A program made the position numbers and the translations under genes. Of a DNA stretch of 64,000 nt, positions 37,798 to 49,978 are shown piece by piece (position 1 is the stretch's first letter; each line of letters begins with the position of its first letter). The notes beneath the pieces are model-generated. The model ran no database searches. It saw only the letters and a list, made by a program, of their open reading frames with translations, and was not told the origin of the DNA. The DNA comes from Lumbricus terrestris. Lineage: Eukaryota > Annelida > Clitellata > Crassiclitellata > Lumbricidae. The stretch covers positions 32,523,280 to 32,587,279 of the forward strand of contig OX457047.1 of NCBI GenBank assembly GCA_949752735.1, read 5' to 3'.

Positions 37798-37974
37798 CAG
37801 TGCTTAAAGTGTGGAAAATAAGTGCCTGGACGCACCTTACCTCTCCAAAAGAAGTGCCTGGACGGATCTTACGTTTCTAGTCTGTGCTCGCCAATAAGTG
37901 GCTGGACGGCGTTCAGATTTTAAAACAAGTGCATGGACGCCGTCCATGACCGTCCAGGCACACTTTAAGCCCTG
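37798..37974. mobile_element. hAT MITE (CTTAAAGTGTG family), 177 bp, perfect TSD
   Basis: The ends are CAGTGCTTAAAGTGTG and the complement of CAGGGCTTAAAGTGTG. The 8-bp repeat atcataga is identical at 37790-37797 and 37975-37982. It is very similar along its length to 18303-18480. Confidence 0.92.
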
Positions 37975-39897
37975 ATCATAGACAGTAATGGCGGGCATGA
38001 TTATAATTATGAGGATTTGTGAGGCACAAGTTAGTACAACATGTATAATATTGTATATTTGTATATGTGCTAATACACCTCATGTGCGCCAATGGAGCAC
38101 GTTTACTATGACCCGGAATTCTTCATAGTGGAAAACAACATAAACTTTTATATCGCCTCTAATCTTTGGTATGGACTATACATAAATAAATAAATGGAAT
38201 ATAAATATGTATTTGTGATGCTTTCCTAAAGGTAGACTTCGGCAAATGCAATGTTTATTAATTTATGATGATAGCTGTGAAGCTTCCGTTTGCAACTACC
38301 GTGCTATTATTTTAAATTGGTTTATATTTTGTGGTCATTCAGCCAGTGATCGTGTTCAGTTTTTCAATGTCCTGACTATCTTTTGTAATTGTTTCATCCA
38401 TTGCTAAATATGCGCTGTTTCCACACCAAGTGTAAGTGCGTCAAGATTTTAGAAGTGGTTTTCCTTCATTCAATCATCCTAGATTCCTAGTTTCCATCAT
38501 TCCAGTTTGTGTTTTGCAGTAAAAGTTGCTGACACAGTTAGCTGTGTATTTATTGATTAGGGCGAAAGTCCTAAGGATCTGTCTGTGTGAGTGATGTGAC
38601 TGGTTCACTTAACAATCGTGGCTCGTTTAGGAGATATAAAGCTTAGGCAAGCATGATCTGTGCATGGAGAAATTGTGGCATCCATTCGGGTGATTATCTT
38701 GGCCTTGTTATTGTTTATGGCATCTTGTCTGATTTGGTGGCTTTCTAGTCAATTTGTGCATATGTCGTATTATTAACCAGTGTTTTTCTTTGGTGACTGA
38801 AATTAATGTTTCAATATGCATATTGTACATTTTCTGTACAGCACTGCCATTATTATAATTTGTTATCAGTTTGATTATGGTGTCAACATTTTGGTTTACA
38901 TTTAAGCATTTTGGTTATTGGACTATTGTATTGATCTCTAATAGTGGCCTACATGTAAATTCTGTTGTCCTCATAGATGTGGCCAGTGTGTTTTCTGAAT
39001 TTTGAACCGTTTGCAGGGTGTGGAGATAGCATGACAATGAACTTCTTTCAAGTTTTAATTGTTCCTTATCTTCGATCGAGTGACCTGTTCAGAGTGGGCT
39101 TTCGAGTGTCAGACTAAATACACTTAATATCATAGCTGAATAAAAGTCCCACTTGATGAGACGCATTGTCCATCCGTTCGGCTTGAAGAGCTTGGTGATT
39201 TATTTGGCATGTGAAGTCCAAGTTGTTGTTGTGGTAATTAATGTGGTGATACGACCTTATGCAATATGTAGTCCTGCACGTCCCATGCAGATGCAATAAT
39301 GACAGTGTAACTTTGGCTGAAGAGAAGGGTGTTTAGTTTGGAAACATGGTACAAAGTAGAGGTGAGGTGTACCTGCAAAGAGTTCTGATGTCAGGAGGTG
39401 CAAGGTCTTTGTTTGTAGTCTGAGCTTCATCAATTGTATCTACCTAGATAACAATGGAGTGATGTCACTAAGCCATCCAGGGAGACTGCACCACTGTTAG
39501 ACTTGAGTATCTACAAACGGTGTATTTCGTTTACTTGATATTTAAGGAGCACATTTTAAGAATGCCACACAGGCGCTGATTCTTATTGATATGAAAGAAG
39601 CAAAGTGCCTGGATAATTTAGACATGCCATACAAATTGATACAATACATTACCGGTACTTGGTTCATTCTGGTTGGAAGCAAGTGGGTGTTTGTGTGGGC
39701 ATGATGTTTCTCCTGTGTTTGTCTGTGATAATAAAGAGTGTAAGATTGAGACCAAAATGGTTTGTGTATCAAAAGCACCAGGATTTAGAAGATGAACACA
39801 ATAGGGTGAATTATGGATAAAACTCATGTCATCCATTTAAGTACTAGTAACATGTCAAACCAAACTAGGGATATTATTACTTATCACTTTATCAGGG

Positions 39898-40110
39898 GTG
39901 CTCTATAGTTTAGCGGTTAACATTATGGACTGTCAGTTGGCAGGTTTGGGGTACAAGGCAGAAATTTGGTTCTGGGTTCTGCTTCTGTACCCCTAGACAA
40001 CTCCGCTGTCATGGTTATGTACACTGACCATATACTGTCCATGAGAAGATGAACTGGCAAGGGAGAGGATTGGCCACTGACCTGTATAAACTGTGACTGA
40101 GAAAATAAAG
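39898..40110 (+). repeat. Possible tRNA-derived SINE
   Basis: TAGTTTAGCGG at about 39908 fits an A box and GGTTTGGGGTAC near 39943 a degraded B box. A unique-looking body follows. Weak on its own. Confidence 0.4.
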
Positions 40111-41410
40111 TCCCTAACACTATACCATTACCTATGTCTGCCTGAGACCTAGTTTAAGGAACTATAATTATACTCTTCCTCTTCAGTCAGGCAATTACTG
40201 AAGCACTAAGGCATTTTAGTGGTCTCTGTTTCTAATTAGTTCGGTGTTAGTGGTAGTGGCAGATGATTGCTGTTTTACTACTGAATAAATACTTAGTTGG
40301 CATGCTCATATTATGAGAAATAGTTGTTTACCTGGTATTGAATCCTTGCATGTTCCTGAAACTTGGACATATTTCTATTCTGTCATGTCTTTGGTGGTTT
40401 ACTGCCATTATTACTGGTCTAATGGTGCCACCTAGGGAACAGTTTGCTTGGAATGGCTTCCCATTTGCCATCTACTTTGGGGATTCTTCTACAGTGTAAA
40501 GTTCTCATAATGGTTTTTTAGGATCTTGGTCAGTGGCTATTAAAGTGGTTTGAGTGAGCAGTGGGAACGCCGAATGTGAGCAGTGGGAATGCTGAAGAAG
40601 GATTTGATAGGAATGCATGTGTTTCCCGGGTTCCATATGAACAGTGGGGACGCAAGCCAAGAATTTTGAGAGCACATTTTATTATCAGTGCATCAGAAAC
40701 ATCAAGATATAATTTAATTATGATTAAAACTACTAGTTGGCAAATGATAAATGATTTATGTTCTCTTTTCGTTACTGTAGTAGAAACTGTCTATGACTTT
40801 GAGTAAGAGTTGTGGCTGTGATTTCTTTGCGCATCTACTCTGTTTCGTCTATAGTACTCGGTGGTGTGACCAAATGTTTGTGGGAAAAGTGTGCAATCCC
40901 AGAAGTATCCAAATAGACTTTATGTCATGTTTATATCTTGTTTGGCTTTTAGAAGGGGAATGCACTGCCTGACTATGGTGTACAGTGTTGGGTTTATTAC
41001 GCTATATCTGAATGGTTTCAATATGCTGGTATGTGCTATGATGAGATACTACATGAAGGAGCTTTAAATTTCACATTGGCATGTCTGTCATAGCAGGTCA
41101 TGGACCTCTTAAATTTCCAGTCGGCATGAAGCCTCGGGACTTTGAACTTGGGTCCATTTTCAATTTACATGTTTTCTCATCACAAATGAAGGAAGAGTCT
41201 GATTTGATTATGTTTTTTTACATTCTGTTTGATAAAGGATAAAAATGTTGAAACTAAATTCAGGGTCGTTCAATGTTATTTCTTGGTAAAAAATGAAATA
41301 TGATTGTTCATCTGAGACTAACATTTTTGACCTTGAAATAACAGTGCATCATCATCTTAGATTTGGTTGTCTTGTTTTTTGCCACAGGTAACCCTTATCA
41401 ATATGAGAAA

Positions 41411-41982
41411 CACAGTTTTTGCATTGTGAATCATAGCTAGGTTCATGATAGTGTATGTGTGCATATGGGTGTTTTCTGCATAAATGCCTGTGTTTGTCAT
41501 TTTATCTTTGTCATCCACTGTATTTGGTTGATTGAAAATTGATTGAAAATTGATGACATCAGTTCTACGATTGTGATTGTTTTTGTGGTTGCAGGCAAGA
41601 ACCTCTACACAAATGAACATGTTGCAGTTAAGCTGGTAAGCGTTTTTTCCTATGTTGATTTTCTTTTTAAAATGTCTTGATCCATAGCTGAGTGGTAACA
41701 TTTTACTACCTGTGTTTCCCACCATATTAAATAATTGATGCATATACCTGTGAGCATTGAGCGGCCATTAAAAATATGGATTTCCTGTGATGCGAGACAT
41801 TTGTTTTTGAGTATTTTGCTAAAGCTGCAGGTCAAGCCTTTGTAAATCTCTTAGAAATGTTACCTTGTTTTTACATCTGGGTGTGTTGTTTTAAAAGTAG
41901 TGTTGGTCTATAGAGATAAGCGTAGTTTTGCATTTGTGAATCATAGCTAAGTGCATGATGGTGTATGTTTGCATATGGGTGT
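41411..41982 (+). repeat. 62-bp direct repeats flanking CSNK1G exon 2
   Basis: 41411-41472 and 41921-41982 are about 85 percent alike (gtgaatcatagcta, catgatRgtgtatg, gcatatgggtgt). The exon lies between them. Confidence 0.8.
41595..41635 (+). CDS. CSNK1G: Casein kinase 1 gamma, exon 2 (41 bp)
   Basis: Acceptor tggttgcag, donor GTAAGC. With the split glycine codon it reads GKNLYTNEHVAVKL and ends on a codon boundary. It carries the ATP-anchoring lysine K74 (VAVK). Length and phase fit exons 1 and 3 exactly. Confidence 0.93.
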
Positions 41983-42065
41983 GAACTATATATTTGTATA
42001 TACATAATTACATATATATGTGTGTGTGTGTGTGTGATTGTGTGTGTACTGTATATATATATACA

Positions 42066-42490
42066 GGAGTTCTGTGGAGGTTATATACTGTTAACTTTGT
42101 ATGTGTTTTGTATTATATATAAAATCAACACAACTTGCCTCAACTTGGTGCTTGATACTAACTCTCTGCCCCAATGAGTTTGGACTTTTAGGGCCAGGGT
42201 CTTTGTTGGGACTACAAAGTACAGATAGATGACTGTGGTTAAGGTTTGGTGGCTCTGTGTATAGCAACGCTGCTGTGCTTTGTCCTCCCTTTATTTCTAA
42301 GGCCACAAGTTAGACGGCTGCTAATCTGATCTTATCTGTAGACTTTGGTTATATTTGTATTAGAATCGATAAGCAGGCCTTAATCACTTCAATCTCTTAA
42401 AGAGTTGTAAACGTCTGAGATTCAAAATAGGAGTCATGATTACCAAAGTTTAGACAAGTACCTTGCTTCTGTGGAGTGCCATAGTGGACC
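42066..42490 (+). repeat. Dispersed repeat X, copy 2
   Basis: It pairs along its length with 32880-33300, including the end (cttgcttctgtggagtgcc versus cctttcttttgtgagatgc). Class unknown. Confidence 0.65.
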
Positions 42491-42894
42491 AGTTACTGCA
42501 ACAGAATGACTGTGCAAGTATAATATCTAATGAAAACTGGAAACCCCATAAATAGATGCCTGCTGAACAATGACAATTATTTGGAATTGAGGCTCCACTA
42601 CTTCTCACCAGTGATTGATTGACTGATTGGGAACAGCACACCTAAAGTGTATTCTTCAGCTTTAATATTTGACCTACTAAAATCTGACGGCCAGTTTAAT
42701 CTTTGCTTATCATCCGCTATTGTTATATCCACTCAACATAGATCTGTCTGCACTTGTTTTCTGGTTGTGTGGTGTCTGTTTTGTGGAAACCGGTGTTTGC
42801 TGACTTTTAATTTTGCTTTTAAAGCTGTCACCAGCAGTTCGAATTACCAATCAATTAATTGATTGAGTTGATTGAATTACCAATCAATTAATCA

Positions 42895-43060
42895 GTCAGT
42901 CAAAATTTATATATAATGCCTTTGAGATCACTACTCGGAAGTGCTCCCAACCCAAGCCAGGTGGAGGAGCAGTCTTGAGGAGCTGATAGAACAGTGAAAG
43001 AAGGCCTAAGGAAGAGAGGGGATGCACATCCAGGGAAAGACTGTTCCATGGTCAAATTGG
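42895..43060 (-). repeat. LINE 3' end fragment, minus orientation
   Basis: On the - strand a WNSL reverse-transcriptase end (near 43045) is followed by ggagcacttccgagtag and a ttatatataaattttgact tail of gact/gatt units. Confidence 0.5.
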
Positions 43061-44009
43061 TCATTAGGTCAATGATAGAAAAAGTGCAATGCAGCATTGC
43101 AACTGTACAGACAAAGCGAAAACAATCACATGGACACTGGACAGCACAGCAAAGTAGATAAGTAGATGGCTCCCACCATGGGATGATACAGGGTGACAGA
43201 TATTCTGCAAGTACAGTACATGGGTTTTGTCCCTGATATGCAAACCCAGATCAAGAAAGAGGTCCAGAAATGGATTCACTTGGAAAGAGGAAGCCAGTGA
43301 TGTGCACCACATGTTATTGCAAGACATGCTCAGTCTTGGCATGACCTGCAATGAGTTGTTCTCGTGCCACTTTAACCTGGTCAAGCCGATCAATCCGGAC
43401 CCAAGGTATACAGTCCTGCATAGATGGAAGAGCAATAATCATGTGTATCTGGATGTTTTGATGACACATTCTGATCAGAATAAGTCAGGCGTTTGTTTAA
43501 ACCTTTTCCGACCAAAGTGTAGTAAATGGTATGGGAAATCCTATGCCCTCGGCTGGTAAAGAGCTAAATGTAATGAAAAATGAGCACACCCTGTAGGTCT
43601 TGACACTAAGTGTCAAGGTTGTTGCAGATTCTACGTATACCATTGTAGCAGCAGTAATGACCTACATGTGAAGTTCATGAAGGTTGTGATGCCTACTATT
43701 GTAGCATTATAACAGGAAATATAAATTGAAGCTAATTGGCAATTGACTTAATGGCATGTCGTAGTCTGCCGACTCATAAAGAGCAGAACAAGAATCCTTT
43801 GTCTTTGATATTCAGACTATTTTCAGATTGACCTTCAATATCATCGATGAATGCTTTTCGTCCTGTCAGCCTTAAATATGAACATCTGTGCCACGTTAGT
43901 TGATAAAATCACTGAGAAAGCAGTAGGGGTGCGGTGGACTGGATGATAACAAGACTAGGAGCTCGGCATCTGGCTTCTGGCCTTTGTATAGGTATATATT
44001 GTTTTGTGG

Positions 44010-44200
44010 AATTGTGGTTGATTGGTTTGAGCAATCAACCTATAACACAGAGGTTACCGGTTTGAGCCTCACGGTGCAAGCTTGTGTTGATTGTTTTTGC
44101 GGAGCAGACACCTTGAAACAAATTTCTGCTCTGGCGGAATTTGAACTGGGAATGTTTGTTTCTCGATTGGACTGTAGTGCTATAGTGCACCCGTCTTGGG
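44010..44200 (+). repeat. tRNA-derived SINE, family 2, cut by a hAT element
   Basis: A box TGGTTTGAGCAA and B box GGTTTGAGCCTC fit a tRNA-like head. Then acaccttgaaacaaattt resembles the central block of the copy at 51718. The 3' end runs up to the hAT insertion at 44210. Confidence 0.6.
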
Positions 44201-44209
44201 GTTTGCTAT

Positions 44210-44510
44210 CAAGGTCGTAGCTAGGGGGTGTTTTGGGTGTTTGAACACCCCCCTGAAAATGTAAAAAGTAAAAAATAATAGAATGCAGCACATGATGTAA
44301 AAACCATGAAATAAAACCATGAAAACACCCCTGAAATGAAAAATGTGAAAAAATAGAATGAATTGATTTCGGTCGGATGTCTATGAAGTCCTCTTTTTTT
44401 CGGATGGGAAATTTGTGACATTTTCTGAAGATTTCGGTCGGATGACAAAAAATTTTCGGACGGGAAGCTGAAGAAACACCACCCGAAATCAAATCTTGGT
44501 TACGGCCTTG
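44210..44510. mobile_element. hAT MITE, 301 bp, perfect TSD
   Basis: The ends are CAAGGTCGTAGCTAGG and the complement of CAAGGCCGTAACCAAG. The flanking 8-bp repeat tttgctat is identical at 44202-44209 and 44511-44518. Internal sequence is A-rich with several atgaaaacacccc-type words; no transposase. Confidence 0.9.
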
Positions 44511-44747
44511 TTTGCTATGTTAGAATTGTATGATCCAGATCCAAAATGCTGGTAGTGATTTTACAAGATAAAAGTGACATTAATGTTCTTCCAACCAACT
44601 GTGTCTCGACATGTTCCTTATCAGTGAGCGATAAGATTTAATTACGTTGTAACTGCTAATTGGTACAATCATTTAACAAAGAGCCAATTTATCAAAGAAA
44701 GGATATTGTGCTACCAGTTACGAGACTTTTCTGACATGAGCTATATG

Positions 44748-44898
44748 GGGTGCTTAACCTGTAAAAAAGAGGTGCCTGGACGCCTCTGGCCTTTAGAGGC
44801 TGGGGCCATATAGGGTAATGAGCAACAGGATGGTATTCTGATTTGAAAATAAGTGCCTGGACGCTGTCCATGACCATCCAGTCACACTTTAAGCCCAG
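44748..44898. mobile_element. hAT MITE (CTTAAAGTGTG family), diverged, 151 bp
   Basis: The right part (ataagtgcctggacgctgtcc to cacactttaagccc) matches the copies at 18303 and 37798. The left end is decayed (gggtgcttaacctg). Flanks gctatatg and gctataat match at 6 of 8 positions, fitting an old insertion. Confidence 0.65.
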
Positions 44899-44993
44899 GC
44901 TATAATTATGGCGTTTATAGTGATTATTTATTGTCAATTAATTTTAAGGATGATAGCGTACTAAGAGCAACTGGGAAACCAGTGTAGCTCGAC

Positions 44994-45061
44994 TTTAGCC
45001 CTGTAACGATCAGTGTGTACTAAAATACATTGAAAACATATATATATATATATATAACCAG

Positions 45062-45095
<34 letters not shown>

Positions 45096-45113
45096 CTGGT
45101 CGTTAAAGGGTTA
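44994..45113. mobile_element. Possible TTAA-type MITE with an AT palindrome
   Basis: The end CGTTAAAGGGTTAA and the opposite end tagccctgtaacgatcag form an imperfect 16-18 bp inverted pair; TTAA is kept only at the right. Inside, 45057-45100 is a perfect 44-base palindrome: accagc, 16 TA units, gctggt. Confidence 0.45.
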
Positions 45114-47698
45114 AAGTATTTAATTATCATGCTGTAAGCTAGCAATGCACAGTGATATAAGATTTTTATAACATTTCGGGCACATGTCAATTTATTGATT
45201 AATTCATGTGCATGTGATAAGGACTAATGAATTAGAATGTATTGTCAGTCAACCTATCCCTTCATTTGTCATCTTTAACTATTGCTTGTTTAAAATTTAA
45301 ATTCATAATGATATTGGGTTATTTAATTTTATAGAATTGTATGTGTTCTTTTGTGTTTACATTGCTTCAAAGCTGTTTGCAACTGTTTACTCTGTAAGAC
45401 ATAAAAAGATGCAAATGAGTAACGATGCTGTGTGTTTAAGCAAAGACCAATGATTTTCAGAGATCGTTTATTTTTTATTTCTTTAACTGGGTGTTCTGGA
45501 GTTGAAAATTGTGCGCTGAAAGAATGTTAGAAGACTTCAGAGCATACATAGTTGAGATACTTGCAGATTTGCCTATAGCAGAGTATGATAGCTCTGCTTT
45601 GTTTTGCTGTTGCATATCTGTGACCTGAATTCAGGGCATGATATAACATGTAGGCCTACTTCCTTTAATTTCAAGTCATGCAGTGATATAAGGATATGTC
45701 CTGCTGTTGAATTGAATTGTCAGTGGGTTAGAGGAAATGCTTCTCTGATTGCCACCTATAGTTTATAGATTATCTATTCATACGGTGGTGAATCATGATC
45801 ACTATTTTCTTTATTCAAATTTGTTTTCAGCATATTGAATATTTCAATATTTTGTGTGTTGTTTTATTGTATTGCATAGTATATCTGCAGACTTAAATAG
45901 TGCCTCTTGCAGATGAGCATTGAGAGGCACTGTCTATTTCTTATTTTAATCAGACTTCATTAACATGTATTTATCTGACTATAGTTTTCAGTTCATTTTA
46001 AACTAGTTAATCAGCTCCTTCATTGCTTGCACTTTATGTCGTCCATTATCCACTCAAGTTTTTTTCTTTTTCAGTTTTCTTACTGCTTTCCAGTGTTTTA
46101 TGTCTTCTGAGTTTCTTCCGACTTCCACTTGTGAGCTAGAGGAAGAGAGAGATGAAAAGGGAATATTAGGAAGAAGAGAAGAAAGGCCTCCAATTGAGCA
46201 TGGAAGAAGAAGAAGAAAGAAAAGGAGATTTAGAACGCAGAATGAGCGCTTTTAAGCAAGGTGGCAACAGATTCTCGGTGAACTTATTGTCTATTCTGCG
46301 CACGTGTTGCATCCATGAGATCCGTTGCTTCCTAATGATGACTGGCATTTCTTCCCCCGTTTCTCGCTTTTCTGTCGCTTGGATTTTTTCGTAGACTTCA
46401 TTGCACCTGTTCGGTGGCAATTGAAATGCACCTGGCAAGTGGCAACACTGTCTTCATCGAAATGACATAACCACAGAGCTTAACAGGAGGCACCTCTGTG
46501 TGATATTTTCATGTGGCGCACTTTCTTTTATTACTTGCAGCTCCCCAGATGTGTGTTTCTATATAGGCCATTTATACCTGTAGTTATTCTCTGGCTAATC
46601 TGAATCTTGATAAAGTTGGGAAAACTTAGGGTGTCTGGCATTGATGTAGTCCTGAGTCTTCCACCGTCATTGTCATGCAGTGTCTTATAAAGGAAATGTC
46701 CAACTGTTAAGTTCTCATGTTGTTGATTTTTTTGTAAAGTATATTTTCTGTATGTAGAAGGTGAGTATATCTTTGGTTTGCAGTTGTTGTTTTTTTTGGC
46801 CGACGTTCCCACAAGGATTTTCTATGAGGCCGGGCCAATTCACATAGCCGAAAACCAGTTTCAAAAAAAATTTCTATAACCGAAAATTGGTTTGCAAAAA
46901 CATCTTATATTAACTTAACAACCCTATTCCTGTATTATTTCAACTACCCTAGGTAATATTTCTGTCCTGCTTCTATTTTTAGGTCTGCCTGTTTTTCATT
47001 TACTCTGACAGATATCACTGTTCTTCTGATAAATTGCTACTCAAACAAAATCATCAATATTATCGTCATGCTCCTAACTAACTTTGTTATTCACAGTCTT
47101 ATCAGCTGATCATCCAAGTCTGTATACGCATAATCATCTCATCAGGTCATACTTTAGTCATCAGAAGTTATTCAGGTTACACTGGAAACTGCTCTCTAAC
47201 TCTGTGGCATTTACAACGCATTCGGATATGACATTTTTTGTACTGTAATTACCGAGTATTGACGATGTCAGTTATAGCCATAATCCGTTTTATCCACACC
47301 CGAGACAAATGTCGATCCCATATTAAATTTTAATTTAGCCCTTTGAATTATGTATAATGATGTCTCATGTTGGCCAGTTCTCTTTTAGCCAGGCCCTGTT
47401 TACTGTCGTCATATAATGTGTAATTAATTCGACCTTTATGATATTTATTTAGAGGTGTTTTGATGCACTTGTGTAGTTTCTTGCTAATGTTAAGGGCTAG
47501 TTAGTTCATGGTATAGCAGTGGTATATATAACTGTGCAGTTGTTCACTGGTAGGCATGTGTCTTTAAGATTTGGTCCAAGTCCAAGTGGTTTTGTTTGTG
47601 CATTTATTTTCTTCTTAAGTATTAAATAGTGTGATTGTTTTGCAGTCTTAAGAAGCATATTGCAATGTTGTTTTTTTGGCCATTTCTAGAACAGTCTT

Positions 47699-47777
47699 TT
47701 AATCCTTTGCCTGTTTGCCCCGAGAATATCTGCTGAAAACGGGCTTAAAATTTAAAAATGAACTGATAAAGGGTTAA
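47699..47777. mobile_element. Short TTAA-flanked MITE-like element, 79 bp
   Basis: It runs from TTAATCCTTTGCC to the complement of TTAACCCTTTATC. TTAA duplication is typical of piggyBac or Kolobok. The ends resemble the right end of 44994-45113 (ccctttaa). Confidence 0.4.
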
Positions 47778-47896
47778 TGAGACTCTGTTATAATGGAGCA
47801 TCTTATACAGCTAACCTGAGTTTGAAATTCATATCCATTACCGGATTTTACTACAATTTGCGTCATAATGGATCAAGACCTGTATAAGGCATTTTT

Positions 47897-47975
47897 TGTG
47901 TGTATGTGTGTGTATTTGTGCGTGCGTGTGTGTGTGTGTGAGTGTGAATGGTGCATGAGTGTGTGTGTGTGTGCG
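47897..47975. repeat. GT-rich simple repeat
   Basis: Interrupted GT runs with a gcgcgcgc patch. Confidence 0.85.
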
Positions 47976-48785
47976 CGCGCATGCTTATACTTGTATATTG
48001 GCCGTTATTCCTACCAATAATTGTGTAGAGGCCGCCCAGCTACTCAGAGAAAGTAATTATTTATGGGGTGTGTAGTTTCTCAATGTTGTGACCTTTTGTG
48101 ATGGACTGTTTGTCCCAGTGTGAGACATTCTTCAGCAGCTGTTCCTAAGGCTCCTCTGCTCACCTGTTTCTTCTTTTTGAGGCATTTAAAATGGCCTTCT
48201 TACGAGACATAAGGAACTACTTGCACTCTGGATATTGTTGAATGGATTGTTATTAAAGACACAGCACAGCTGATGCTGCTACAATGCAGCACAACTCCTA
48301 CCCAATGGCCTTGCTGAGGCAATAATATCCATTTATTTAAACCAGAGTTATTGTTTCATCATGTTACCATGGTCAAGTAGGACTAAATACAACGATCTTG
48401 GGATTGTATAACCAATGGAACTGCCAATGTCTACCTTGACAGTTTCATTCACTGTTAATTCTTTTTTAGTTGTGGCCCCACTGCTTTAAAGTCAAGGTCT
48501 TCATGCCTCAGTGAATGACTGATGATACATGATGGTCAGACTTGTAATTAGTATGCTCCTATGGTCTGCTGACTGCTGCTAAGGAATTCTCCCCTTTAGA
48601 TGGAAAATTGATTAATTATCACACTTGTTAGGTATGGTTTTGAGCAGGATCAGGTGCTTTTCTCAAATAATAGATATATCCTTCTTTAGTTTAATTTCTT
48701 TTTTCGAATTGTTTTTCTATATAGTTGCTGTATAAATGTTTAAATTTATACAATACAATATATTGGCTGTTGTTGTTATTTTTAG

Positions 48786-48855
48786 GAACCAGTAAAATCT
48801 CGGGCCCCGCAACTTCATTTGGAATATCGATTTTATAAGCAACTGATACCATCCG
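48786..48855 (+). CDS. CSNK1G: Casein kinase 1 gamma, exon 3
   Basis: Acceptor tatttttag. It reads [20 protein letters not shown] then IPS, and ends one base into a Glu codon completed by exon 4 (IPS-EGIPQ, as human SAT-EGVPQ). It includes the helix-C glutamate (E88). The donor is the weak GTGCGG. Confidence 0.93.
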
Positions 48856-49466
48856 GTGCGGTTTGTCTCCTCATACTATGTTTGTAGTTTTGCTTGATAA
48901 GTAAGAGTACTGTTCAAAGCTCTGATTATGTGCATTGTGCAAGAACCAGAAAGGTTTTATTTCAGTTTGCCTGACTCATCATCATTTGCAGCATGGTAGC
49001 TCCACTATGGTTGGCTCTTAACTGCAACCTGCGACCATGGGCTTTAATATTGCACTTCCTCTGTCTTTATTGCACCTGCAGTTAAAGACCATTCTATCTG
49101 ATTTTAGGTTTTTAAGTTAGGAGTACGTGCCTCTGTGTAACTTTGTTGAAGATTCACTTTATGATTTTTTCGGTCACAAATATAATTATGAATTTTGATA
49201 GCTTCACACCAAAGTTCATGAATTTTGTTGTTGAAATTTCATGTTATCTTAAAATGTCAGTGCATGCATGGTGCTAAGCTAGTCTTTGATGTCTGGTACC
49301 ATGTAGCTGTTGCTATTTTATTATCATTAAATCTAATATGTAAACTGTATATTCAAGTTAAAGATAGATATCACCCTATGTATATCTACAAAAATGTATA
49401 TCATGATCACATAAATCAGTGTTTATTTAAGCATTATGTCCAGCTTTTTTATGATGTTGCTCTGAC

Positions 49467-49468
<2 letters not shown>

Positions 49469-49497
<29 letters not shown>

Positions 49498-49772
49498 TGT
49501 ATGTATGTATGTATGTATGTATGTATGTATGTATGTATGTATGTATGTATGTATGTATGTATGTATGTATGTATGTATGTATGTATGTATGTATGTATGT
49601 ATGTATGTATGTATGTATGTATGTATGTATGTATGTATGTATGTATGTATGTATGTATGTATGTATGTATGTATGTATGTATGTATGTATGTATGTATGT
49701 ATGTATGTATGTATGTATGTATGTATGTATGTATGTATGTATGTATGTATGTATGTATGTATGTATGTATGT
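49469..49772. repeat. ATGT microsatellite, about 304 bp (76 units)
   Basis: A pure array directly attached to the 3' end of the minus-strand SINE at 49773. It corresponds to an expanded (CATA)n SINE tail. Frames coding Met-Tyr-Val-Cys or His-Thr-Tyr-Ile repeats are artefacts. Confidence 0.95.
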
Positions 49773-49978
49773 GCACTGGTTATAGCGCCCCTTCAAGATT
49801 TATACTCAGAAGCACTCCCAGCTACAGCATGGGCATTGAATCGGAGTTCCACGCCGAAACGCTGAGCAATTGTGAGTGAAAGACTTGCCCTAGATCCCTG
49901 CAAGGCGGCTTGAGGTGGATTCAAACCTGCAACCCTCCGGCTGCAGGGCAGCGAACATACCCACTACACCACCATGTA
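49773..49978 (-). repeat. tRNA-derived SINE, family 1
   Basis: On the - strand it reads GGTGTAGTGGG, a diverged B box (GGTTTGAATCC), the central block and gaagcgcttc-like tail sequence, then gggcgctataac and the long CATA array. Confidence 0.85.

Larger units (their letters stand above)
41636..48785 (+). other. CSNK1G: CSNK1G intron 2
   Basis: GTAAGC to tatttttag. It holds SINE, LINE, hAT and TTAA-type elements listed separately. I see nothing assignable in about 45115-46130 and 46450-47690. Confidence 0.85.

Noticed and set aside
46166..46438. Minus-strand frame with ISWMQHVRRIDNKF resembling a LINE C-terminal WLGHV.R motif
   Set aside because: Only a few residues agree, and neither the flanks nor the 3' end support a LINE.
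49225..49879. Open frames of Met-Tyr-Val-Cys or His-Thr-Tyr-Ile repeats
   Set aside because: They are read through the ATGT microsatellite; every frame of a tetranucleotide array without stops looks open.
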